A stretch of DNA of 64,000 nt from Coccinella septempunctata. Taxonomy: Eukaryota > Arthropoda > Insecta > Coleoptera > Coccinellidae. The first letter of the stretch is position 1; every line of letters begins with the position of its first letter. The notes under the pieces were generated by a model. That model worked only from the letters and a program-made list of their open reading frames with translations, had not been told where the DNA came from and did not search any database. Where the stretch lies: the NCBI RefSeq assembly GCF_907165205.1, contig NC_058198.1:9525001-9589000 (forward strand), written 5' to 3'. Below, piece by piece: positions 12,601 to 22,017 of this stretch. The translations under genes were made by a program, and so were the position numbers.

Positions 12601-15600
12601 AGAAAAAACCTCTGTTCTCTAATTCCTAACAACAAATTAATTTTCTTTACATATGACATGCACAAACTCATTGAAATCAAGTAAATTTTTGACTGCATAC
12701 CTGGTCATTGGTTTGGGCAGAACTGGTAATCATTTTCGAAACAGCCTGGTTGGAAGGCCTGATAATTTGGTGGGACACTATGTTGATCAAAGGTGTGGGC
12801 CTCGTTTTCACGCAGTTACTGCTCTGACCCGGCCTAATTACTTGCTGAGATAAGATGTTGATCAACGTAGAGGGCTGTGAGGTGGATGGTTTAACCGAAC
12901 TGCTGACAGATGTCACCGTGGAAGTAACCATGGTTTCGGAGTTATCAATTTGCTCCGTCTGCGGTTTTTCTACCCTAGGTTGGCCTATCCTCTGTATATG
13001 GGGAGTGATTTGCGTACTTGTCTGAGCGTTTACAACTGGAACTGACGAGTTGGGTCGTCCGCCAGCTATCTGAACCACGTTGACCACCATGTTTGTGTTG
13101 GCAGGTCTCATTAACTCTGTATCGTGTAAACCTGGCACATTTGCCAACACAGATCTGACATAATTATTATTTATGACAGATAAACGTTCGAGAAGAACTT
13201 TCGGACTCTTCATCTGAACATCCTTCTCCACCTGTGAAGAAACTTCAACCAGCTCCGTTTTGGGATTTTCTTCACTTTCGGTTTGATTTGTTTCAATTTT
13301 ATCGTCTTCCTCTTCAGCATCGTCGGTTTTCGAATAGCGCTTACATAATTCATCAGGCAATCGGTTGAGTATAACTCTAATATCTCTTATTGCGATATCT
13401 TTCTTTGGTTTAATTTTGCTATCTAAATCTAAACCAGTCTTGTCTAAAGTGTTACCAGTCTTTAATTTCCTATTCTTCTTTGAAGAACATCCTCTTTTAG
13501 ATTTTTTTCCTCGTTTCGGAGGCAAGTCATTTAAATTATTATTATTATTACATTTCTTGAGATAATAATCGATATTTTTAAAAACTCCCTTAATTGTATC
13601 GTACAGTAAATTATTTCTAGATAATTCTATATAACACCTATTATACTGATCGTCTGAATCTAGTTCAACTTGACTATCAGATCCTGTATCTGGACAAGAT
13701 TCATATTTTGGTTCCTTCTTCAAATAACACCTATTTTTCTTAAACTCCGCCTCCTTGAATTTGAGTTCCCTCGAACACAACTTGTTATTTTTATAATCTC
13801 GGTGGGAGGTATCTGGATCATATTCACTATTTGCATCTTTTTGGATGAACCTATTCTCTTTGTTCATGGAACGTTTCATTCTCTCATAGGAATCTATTTT
13901 ATTTAAAACATTATGGAGAATTGGGTTTGTCGAAGAGAAGCAATCATACTCGGAGTCGGAATTAATCAGGGTATCAGCATAACTGTCATTCGTATCATCT
14001 ATAGATATGATAGACCCATCGTCTTTGTCCAATAAAAAATTCAATTTAAGCTCCTCAATAATATTTTTCGGTTTCTCTCGCATTTTCGACTTTTTACCAT
14101 AACTTTTAACATTAGAAGTATCCCGTTTAGTTTCTTCAACTTCTATTATTTGCACTTGCACATACTGACTAGGGGTTTCGACTTTTGGTTCGTCCAATTC
14201 CAAATCTTGGAACAAATTAGGAACTTCATACAATGGAGGCTCTTTACTGCATTTATCATCAGGAACATCTTGAAAATTTAACTCGGGATTTTCTAAAACC
14301 TTTTCTTCTTCAATTTTCAAATCTTTCGCCTGCAGCGTTTCTTCCAGAGCATCCCTAACCGCGATTTCATCAGTAATTTTGTCTATGTTAGGGGGTGTGT
14401 TTTGTTCCTCCGGTTCCATTCTGTCCATATTTGAAATTTGTAAATTGGCAGTCGCATCTTCCTCGATGAGTGCAGATTCTAGGCTGGGAGACTCCACCAC
14501 AGGCTTGCTGGATATCGGACAGGAATGGTTTGAAGAACTGCAGGCTGTTTGTTGGTTCAGCAGTGTTTCTGAACAGTTGTTGTTGGGGTTGCCAATGGTC
14601 ACCTTTGTGGTCAGCTCGTTGCTGGGACAGTTGTCTATTGCCACTTGCCCCCCAACTTCCTGCAATGTGGCAACTTGTCCGTTTTTTGAATTCGTATCGT
14701 TAACGGAGGAATCGTTGAAATTGCTGAACATCGTCTGAGTTGCCGAGCATAATTCATTGGTTATCGTTGATGTCCTACTAGCGTTAGGTTTGTTCAGAGA
14801 CGAGGCGAGTTTATTCGAGTGATTGGTGTAAGTTTTCAGGTGAGGTCCGAGGTATTGATTGGCGCTGATTAAATTTGATAGATTATTTGAGTGTCCCCTC
14901 TGATTCCCATGTACGGGAGATTGTTGCGGTGAATGCAGTTTGATTGGTTCAAGATTTTGACTGGAGTGCATTGATTTAACTGGAACGATGAGCTCTTTTT
15001 GTTTTGTCGCAATTGCTGGTTCTGAATTTGTGCCCTGTTGTAACAGAGAATTCAAGGTCAAAGGTATCGGATTCCGAGTTGGATTTAACGATTCGACAGG
15101 AATACTGACTGGCTCTTTCTGCTTACTGGAACCCACAGGCTCAGGGTTTGTATTCGATTGAGGAGGATGCAGCTTAATCGGAATGAAAGGTTTGTCGAAA
15201 GCATTACCATTATTTGAGAAAGGCCAGGATGACAAATCTTTCCTCACTGGATTCGCATCCATAATACTGCCAATAGGAGATGACGAAGATGATGAAGTCG
15301 ATTCTTGTCTGAACGAATTTATGCCTAGAATACTGTTAACAGGAAAATGATAAGGCGACATCGATGAAGCTGAAGAAAATGTCAATTTGGAGGAACTAGG
15401 TATGGCCGAATCCAAGGATTCGTTACGCGTGATTTTTTCAGGTACATGAGTTTCCGTGTTGGGTCTAGAACGCTTCAAGTTGGGCCTGAACATCCTCAGA
15501 CTTTTCAATGTGTTCGGATCTGATTTTTTTGGACCGAAAGGTAGATGTAATTCGCTGGCACTGTCGCTACTCATACTGTAAAACCTGGAATCTTGGGAAC

Positions 15601-18600
15601 CAGTGTCCTCGCTAGCATTACTCATTCGATCGTCATCGAATTCATTATCTAAATACTGCTCGTATCCTCGTTCTATACCTGCATACTCGTCCAACGGTTC
15701 CTTCTTGATGGTAGCAAAAATGGAATAATCAATGTCTAAAAATTTCAATTCCGTCACCACATTCTTTGTGCTTTCTGGATCATGCAAATACATCAAACAC
15801 AATCGGTGTAAGTCTGGCCAGTTCAACAGCCAACTGAAAACTTGATATCTAGGACTTGATAAAAGAACCACCAAGTCATCACATAATTCACGAGTTATTC
15901 CTAGCTTTTCTTCAGTTAAGGCTTCATTCAGCGCTATGTTAGTATTCAATGGCACATTCAACTGAGGTTTACACATGAACTCGCCGCATTCATTACAAAC
16001 CCAGGTTACATCGTCAGTAGGAAGAGCTGGGGGATGTAATTTACATTTCCACGCTTGGCCTGTATCTAAAACTTCGAATCCTGAAAGTTTCGCCAATTCC
16101 TCAATTTTTTTCATTCTTTCTGGGGTAGGTTGCAGACTGAAAGCCGTCATTATGCACTCTCTACTGACGTTTATATCGCTTTTCAGTACTTCGGCTAAGT
16201 TTGTGAATCCATTAGCTAGCTGCTTTGTCGTTTCGGCTATTTTCTCTTTGTCGTTATCTGTTTTCTGCCTTTCCAAATGATTCATGTCCGTAGTTAATGC
16301 TCTAATATAAAGTTCTATTATGAAGGCTTTCATTTTTGATTCAAACTGCAAAGAGAAAATGTTTGCTCAAAATATGAATTTCCTACCAAAAAAAGGGTTT
16401 TACCCCTTTCAAACGAATTTCTCATTTATTCGAGTATAAGAAGAAATATGCTGCAGATTATTGGCAGCAAACTCCATCGATAAATGAATAATGAAAAAGC
16501 AAGCAATAAAAATTTTCTACATGAGAATTATGTATTGAACAAATCAGAGGTGCAGTCATGAATTTCATCTAATGCAGTAGTGTTTATTATGAGAAATAAA
16601 AAAAACGTTATGAAAAATTATTGGCGTCTCAAATGCCAAAAATTCGAATATCAGTTGGTAATAACCCATAGAGTAAGATTTTGACTTGCAGAATTCAGGT
16701 TGGTATTGATAATCAACACTGATCCATAACTCAATTAAATATAAGTCTATGAACCAACTGAAAATAATTTTTTGTCATTGTGTTCATATTCTTGGGTCAA
16801 TTGAACAAATTGCGAAAATAATTGTATTGATTCTGAATGCTGATTCATTTGCTCTAAATTTGTTTATTTCTTCATTTGAAATACTTTTCTAGATTGAATT
16901 TATTCAACTAGTTCAGTGCTCGAAACTACAGAAATTATTGAGGATCTTCTGTGGCCAGATTACAATTCAGAGCAAATTAACTAACATTAAAAATTGAAAA
17001 AAATTATGTTCCAATTTGTTCTGATGAATTAAGAACATGAACAGCAGTACAAAATTCAAATTATCTTCTGCCAGTGTATAGACTTACATATAATAGGTCA
17101 TTATTTTTTCTCAACACCAACCTGAATTATGCAACACAAAATCTGTGATTGAAATCACAGAAATTATTAAATATTTATTGTGACCAGATATTTAGCATCT
17201 AGACTTTCGATGCCTACCACGATGACAATAATTCTTGAATGGATTAATGGATATTATCGAAGCAAAAACTTAATCAAAAGTAGAAAATTCAAAATATCTT
17301 CAGTCAGTATATAGACCTATGAAATTCATCTATGGTTATTCTCGATACCAATCTGAATTCTGCAAATCAAAATTTTACTAAATAGGATATTACCAACATA
17401 ATTTCGGTTTTCCGAAACTGCCTTAGAAGTCAATAACTCTTAGAAGGAGTATAACAATTTTTGACATTTTACATATTTCATTGTTTGCCTTGTCAATCAA
17501 AACAATACCAACATTCAGTCTTATTACATTAACTACAGCAATTTTTTATTATTATTATTGATCATGAGTGATCAATCCACTGTGTAATTTAAAATGACAT
17601 AAGACAAACAGACAAATTTGATAATAAATTCAACTGTACTCACCTGTTCTTGGAAAACTTCACAGAACACATAAATATGTGCCGCTGTCTCCGCTAACCT
17701 TATTATACTTCTCACAGAGTGAATGACGTCTTGCAGAAATGAATCAGTGTTATTTAAGTTCACATAAGCCGTCAGTAATTCCTTCAGAATACCCCTTACT
17801 TCATCTAAAGGTTTCAATATGGTGCTTGATATATAAACTTGAGAGGCAAGAATGGCTATGCGATGACAATGCTTCCAGACTTTGGAGATTTGCACCCTTT
17901 TTTTAGAGAAGCGTTTCACAAGATTCAGTCCTTCTTCTGCACTCAAACCTTTGAGCTGTAACAAAAAGAAATTTATCTCAGATCGAATTAAATTCTAATA
18001 ATCAATTTATTGAATGATTTTCGACTTACCATATCCAAAAGCGAATCATTTTCTTTGAATTTGTATAATAGGGCCACATAAATGTCAAAAATGAACCAGA
18101 CCTGAACCTCTGTTGCATTCAGGTTGAAACTTTCAGATTGAGAGAGCCGGTAACACTTCATGAAAGCCTTGACCAAATTCAGAGCCAAATCCTCACACTG
18201 AGATTCACAGAGTTTCTTCAAACGCACAGAAGTCAAATATGCAGTTTCCACACAGAAAAATTCAATTTCTAAAAGTGAAAGAATCATTAGTACATAAATT
18301 TATTATATAATCAGAATGAGATCACTAGATTTTAACGTTTAAACACAACAAATAAAAATGGAACTCACCTTTAGGTCCGATTTCTGCATTAGAAGTCCTG
18401 ACCAGGTATTCAAGAGTGGGATCACTCCATGGGTTATTGATAACATCAACAAGTTTCTGACACCTCATAAAAAATGCATTGTTGATTTTAGTCAGTTGGT
18501 TTTGAGTAGCTTTCAATGACTTCAGAAGAGGTTCTTCATACTGATCTGAAAAACATTGGTTATTGAATTCTAATAATAGAAATTACAAAGACAAATAGCA

Positions 18601-19823
18601 CATTGTTTAAAATAAACCCTACCTTTGAATTTCTTCCATTCCCCTGTTAAAACGATATTGAGAGTGTGGAGCTTGGCCCAGTCTATTACCTGTACTATAT
18701 ACTGGACCTCAGAAGCTTCAAATTTACAAAGGGATAGATTTTGCCATACTTCAACCACACTTTCTGCCTTTTTTGTGAAGGATTCATTTTTATTGTTCAA
18801 GATACATTCAAATTTCTGAAAAAAAGAAAAGTTTAGTTTTATTATTAATTTGCTTCTTCGCCAAATATTGTAATAACGAACCATTAATATTTTTTAAGCT
18901 TATTGAAGCAACAATTGCTAGCAAGATTTTAAATGGAATTAATTAATGGATACTACATACTAAAAGCTAGAGTGATTTCACCTGTTCATCTACCAATACA
19001 CCATTACCACTATTCAAGCTATACTTTCCACCATGACATTCGGTAATATTTTGAAATTAGAACAGTATTAAGGTCAGCATTTGAAAAGTAATGCATATTA
19101 TATAAAGCAGATAAGTTCATGCAAGGAATTTAATGATTGAAATAAACGCAAATATTTCTGAATTTACACATGAATTTCAATGAAGCTATCTTGAACGAAC
19201 AACTAAACCATAATGCGAATCCATAACATATTCTCACAACAATAAAATATTTGCATGCATTTCAATTATGTGGAAGTAGGCAATTGGTAAAAGACCAATG
19301 TTTTCGACAGCAACTCCTCAGGTTTTTGTCACTCCATGAAATCACTCTGGCCCTAAAATAGAAAATATAGCAAAAATATGATAGATACGTGCTTTAAAAG
19401 GCGTAAAAATGGATTTTCCAGCGCCTACATTATTCATCTTGATGAAATTATTTAAACAAACAAGTAGTCAGGATAAATCAGAATAGAGCTGCCAGCCTTA
19501 TCATATTGACATTTATCCATTTGAATCACTTGAATATGAAATATTGCTGAAGTTTCTAGCCCTCCTGAAGGAATCCAGTGAAATCCGATGATGTTTAAAA
19601 GAGTAGACGAAATCTTCTATTTTCTCAGCACTATAAGAACATGGCGGCCATGCGAAAACCAAACTAAACACTTTTTCACAATATACATGCGACAAAAAAG
19701 GAACTAATGAAATATAGGCACGAATATTGAGTTTTTCACCTTGTAGACATTTATGAAGTTTCTTTCTGGCTCATTGTTTACGTTCATACTACACACAACT
19801 TTATCATCTCCCTTCGTCGCCAT
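3629..19823 (-). CDS. large RLF/ZNF292-like N-terminal domain protein, ten exons
   Basis: Coding exons on the minus strand: 19740-19823, 18623-18815, 18369-18545, 18030-18268, 17644-17955, 12701-16345, 10653-11628, 7049-8194, 6820-6989 and 3629-4624. All junctions are GT-AG and phases agree, giving 2645 codons. The start ATG is at 19821-19823. Residues 1-480 are helical. The segments with YEEPL, NNAFF, NPWSDP and VRLKKLC line up in order with what I recall of the N-terminal region of RLF/ZNF292/ZNF654. Near residues 436-460 a CxxH, twelve residues, CxxCxxxxC pattern could bind zinc. The rest is low complexity, with a basic run (PKRGKKSKR) near residue 1300 suggesting nuclear location and a duplicated LINI(L/V)S(Q/H)Q(V/I)IRP motif near residues 1500-1540. 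No C2H2 finger array is seen. The tail has MCSCCNGSQ. A nuclear regulator is inferred. The gene model is strong; the family link is moderate. The last acceptor could be 4621. Confidence 0.85.
4711..4765. repeat. short dispersed repeat, intron 9
   Basis: About 55 bases ending in GAATTACATGATTTTCACT also occur near 23295-23349. The core recurs in part near 6695, 22480, 23435 and 51345. The element type is not recognised. Confidence 0.45.
5213..6680 (+). mobile_element. Tc1-like DNA transposon 1 (DD34E)
   Basis: It has 25-bp terminal inverted repeats at 5213-5237 and 6656-6680 (both starting AACTGC(C/T)CCACA inward) that differ at two positions. A TA precedes the left end, but the right-hand target TA appears mutated. 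The element lies in intron 9 of gene 1, antisense to it. Confidence 0.85.
5467..6480 (+). pseudogene. Tc1-like transposase, two in-frame stops
   Basis: One reading frame runs from ATG 5467 to the stop ending at 6480 and is interrupted only by TAA at 5884-5886 and TGA at 5956-5958. The N-terminus has a helix-turn-helix (VAKRLQVSQSVISRLWNRF) and a second DNA-binding part (SIETIRRRLREV). The catalytic residues are visible: D in LFTDESR, D in FLDDNARPH, and E in SPDLNCIEHAWD. Exactly 34 residues separate the second D from the E, so it is DD34E. With about 337 codons it has normal Tc1 length. Two stops make it inactive, but otherwise it is well preserved, implying a fairly young insertion. Confidence 0.9.
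8390..8502 (+). pseudogene. LINE reverse transcriptase fragment, part 1
   Basis: The frame from 8413 reads ISPILWSLVVYDML and ends with GYADE at 8488-8502. This matches the core of the non-LTR reverse transcriptase (GxxLSPLLWNLxxxDLL ... GYADD) as found in R1, LOA and Jockey-type elements; the last D of YADD is E here. The same element resumes at 10063 after about 1.3 kb of later insertions. It is antisense in intron 7 of gene 1. Confidence 0.75.
8774..10060. mobile_element. foldback element inserted in the LINE
   Basis: The left arm starts with TCACTTGTCCCTCTACAT (8774-8791), is interrupted by a hAT-type MITE, and continues 9386 to about 9640. The right arm, about 9650-9882, is its reverse complement and ends ATGTAGAGGGTCAAGTGA. 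A third, partial copy of the right-arm sequence follows in direct orientation (9883-10060). No coding capacity is seen. LINE reverse transcriptase sequence flanks it on both sides, so it inserted into the LINE. Confidence 0.75.
8792..9377. mobile_element. hAT-type MITE with perfect 8-bp target duplication
   Basis: The ends are CAGTGGTTCCCAAC and the reverse complement of CAGGGTTTCCAAAC, typical of the hAT superfamily. They are flanked by identical 8-bp direct repeats CTCTACAT at 8784-8791 and 9378-9385. At 586 bp with no transposase it is non-autonomous. Inside it carries about one and a half units of the 175-bp sequence that is massively amplified at 28.5-32.6 kb. It sits in the left arm of a foldback element. 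Confidence 0.92.
10063..10610 (+). pseudogene. LINE reverse transcriptase and RNase H remnant, part 2
   Basis: Decayed plus-strand frames read SKYLEITLDNRLLLNKYSEI, then RKDLDRIQRPAYVYIAEAMR and SPTRTLEIIIDLTPLYL, typical of the region after the palm in R1/LOA/Jockey-like elements. A RNase H start, KWYTDGFKT, lies at 10455-10481. Frame changes and stops show it is dead. It is the continuation of the fragment at 8390-8502. Confidence 0.8.
11862..12544. mobile_element. non-autonomous inverted-repeat element, copy A
   Basis: The ends are TACAGGCTGAGTCTTTGACTC and the reverse complement of TACAGTGTGAATCTTTGAGTC, continuing inward as CGTACAAATATTTT on both sides. The 683-bp interior is AT-rich and non-coding. 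A second copy of the same family is at 25548-27132. The element sits in intron 6 of gene 1. The superfamily is not clear. Confidence 0.8.
16683..17385. repeat. degenerate direct and inverted duplications in intron 5
   Basis: A block of about 225 bp (16929-17155) is followed by a diverged direct copy (17156-17385); each starts with CAGAAATTATT and ends with (A/C)CCAA(C/T)CTGAATT. The end module also occurs inverted at 16683-16770 (GCAGAATTCAGGTTGGTAT). This looks like an old, decayed foldback element. The repeat calls are by eye. Confidence 0.5.
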
Positions 19824-20360
19824 ATTTACACCAATAATATCTTCTTCATATGCAAACGTAGTTTGCAGTACGCATGTACACACATCGAATTATTTTAAGT
19901 GGAATATTTAAAATAATTATTAGAATTATATTCCATCAGTAGAAATTATTAATACGGTAATAACTCGTTAATAAATAGTAACATTATGAATGGAAATCTA
20001 TGACTCTTTTTTCCTACAGCTTTCATTTTGTTAATTTGTTTGACGGAGCTGTCAAACTAATTTTCTTTTTCTTGGATCTTTTACTTTCCGCTGGCTGGTC
20101 GCTATCAAACGTGCGTTCAAAAAAATTCGTGTTCGCTGTCAAATAGGAAATTCAATTTTCAAGGTTGGTACTTAAGCATAATTCGGGTCCGTGACCTTCA
20201 AATTCAAATTGCGGTTTCCTTCCGAATTTGAAAAAATTCCAAGCGTTTCGAATTTTTGTGAATCTGTTGGGCATTTTTCGTAAAAGATTTTCATATAAAC
20301 ATCACGCTAGAAGTTAATTTCATCGAATATGAAAGCGAAAAGAAAAAGTCCGTGGTAGGC
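19824..20360 (-). promoter_or_regulatory. upstream region of gene 1
   Basis: This is non-coding sequence between the gene 1 start codon and the CDC123-like gene. It becomes less AT-rich around 20080-20240, a plausible 5' UTR and promoter area. No TATA box or other definite core element was found. Confidence 0.3.
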
Positions 20361-20365
20361 AGACT

Positions 20366-20610
20366 CGAAAAATATTTAAATTGCGATGCATAGGTATAGG
20401 GTGGGTCGCGTTTTTCTTGTTACTTTGTATTTTCGCGAAAAAAAAATTGGGGTAGGTGGTATTTGGAAAATATTAAGATCGCTATGCATTATATAAATAC
20501 AGGGTGATCCGAGTATTATGTTTTTATGTACACCTGAAAAATATTTAGCAATTCTCCGTTATTAGAGATAAACCAAAAAAAAATTCAGATCATGATGCAT
20601 TATTCGAATA
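20366..20610. repeat. three degenerate ~110-bp tandem units
   Basis: Related strings AAAAATATTTAAATTGCGATGC, GAAAATATTAAGATCGCTATGC and AAATTCAGATCATGATGC recur near 20369, 20465 and 20578. The stretch is non-coding and ends downstream of the CDC123-like gene. Confidence 0.4.
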
Positions 20611-20888
20611 AAGACCATTCGGAAAGCAAACATTAGAAAAAATTCAACAAATTATAACACATTGAAATATCATGAATTTGTATTTGTTCTGCATGAACAT
20701 ACAACCGGATGATTAGCATATTGATAATGTGAACAAGAACATATAGGAGTGAACAGGAAAGAATACATAACACCACCAGTTAAAAACTGTTAAGAATCTT
20801 GATGTGAAAGTACAGTGGTCAAAAGTGTAAATTTCAATCAGAATAAGTTCTATCCAGTCTTAGGTCCGTACTGTGGCAGCCCAATTTT

Positions 20889-22017
20889 TCACACAATGTT
20901 TGAGAATCTCAATTGTGCATTTGCCTTTGTCATAATTCCAATATCAGACTCAAGATACCTGAACACTGGTGATACTTCTTCTTTAGAATTCTACAAGAAA
21001 CAAAAATTTGTTTCAATTATATTTATATAACTTTTAGGATAAGATAACATACCTTTTTAATTATCGGATGAATTTCCTTCCAACTGAATGCGAGCAGATT
21101 TGTTTTATTATTCAGGGGTGAAAAATCCACAATAATAGTTTCATCAGGCAAAACACAAATTACATCGAATATATCTATAAAATTTGAGTACACCTGTTAT
21201 TCTCATATGTGATATGTTTATTTCTACTCACAGTTTGAACGCGGAAATTTATGTGCTATCTTGCTTTTGAAGAAGTTGTGAAGTTTATTCACAATTTGAG
21301 GTCCATCTTCTTTATAGTGAGCATAATAAGATGGCCAATCTCTTGGAGTAATTCCTGTGTGGAATAATAAAATAGTTAGCTGCTCTTGAGTATGAATTTA
21401 TTACCTTTACCTCTCAAAATATTGTTCACTACAATACACCTAAATTCAGATGCAGGATGTATATTAAGCCATGGCCTTAGGACTATGCAGAAGGGAATAC
21501 CTTTGTCAGTCTCTAAATCCCTTGTTATCCGATCTGATACGGAAAAAAAAAGAATTAAATCCTCAATGTTAGTAACTTTAAGACTATTTCCAAAACTAAA
21601 CGCTTTAGCATCCTGTAATTTCCAACTGTTAAAAATAAATGATGTAATACTGCACACAACTTACTGAGGGTGATCGCCAATTATTTCTAACAAAGGCACT
21701 TTTATTCAGCTCATTTAGTCCATTCTGTATAGGCACTAAACATTCACTCGAACATTCCTGAAAAAACAACCATGAGATTAAAGAAAAACGATAATGTATC
21801 CACATCATACAACTTCCTCTGATTCTTCTCCATTGTTAGAGTTCAATAATTTATTAAGTAAATCCTTTTGTATTTCAATGATAATGCTCTTAATGGTGTC
21901 TTCTGAGAATAAATGATACCAAGAGCTGATAGAGAAGTCTTTCCAATCTTGAAATTCCTAAAAATAACATTATATAGATGCGATTCGGATGGAATTACCA
22001 GCAGAACATACCAGCAT
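20889..22017 (-). CDS. CDC123: CDC123/D123-family protein, seven exons, diverged
   Basis: Coding exons on the minus strand: 22012-22017, 21811-21957, 21665-21757, 21411-21612, 21232-21354, 21053-21174 and 20889-20990. All introns are short GT-AG with consistent phase, giving 264 codons. CDC123 is an ATP-grasp-like cytosolic chaperone that assembles the eIF2 translation initiation factor. Family blocks seen in order: FSISSWYHLF (~residue 10), NNWRSP (76-81), SDRITRDL, LRPW (127-130), EFRC (138-141), GITPRDWPSYYAHY, YIFDV (191-195), VDFSPLN (206-212), LLAFSW and SPVFRY. Oddities: the usual IDFNP motif is VDFSP, the expected Lys before the N-W motif looks like Arg, and the frame stops at TGA 20889-20891 although the next codons (KIGLPQYG) still look family-like. 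The family is typically about 330 residues. The two-codon first exon is the weakest part. It could be a decaying or specialised copy. Confidence 0.85.

Noticed and set aside
14379..14738. 119-codon plus-strand frame
   Set aside because: It lies opposite the large exon 6 of gene 1 and shows no family features.
16929..17385. Possible extra exons of gene 1 in intron 5
   Set aside because: The stretch is AT-rich duplicated sequence with stops in all frames, and the flanking exons already join in phase.
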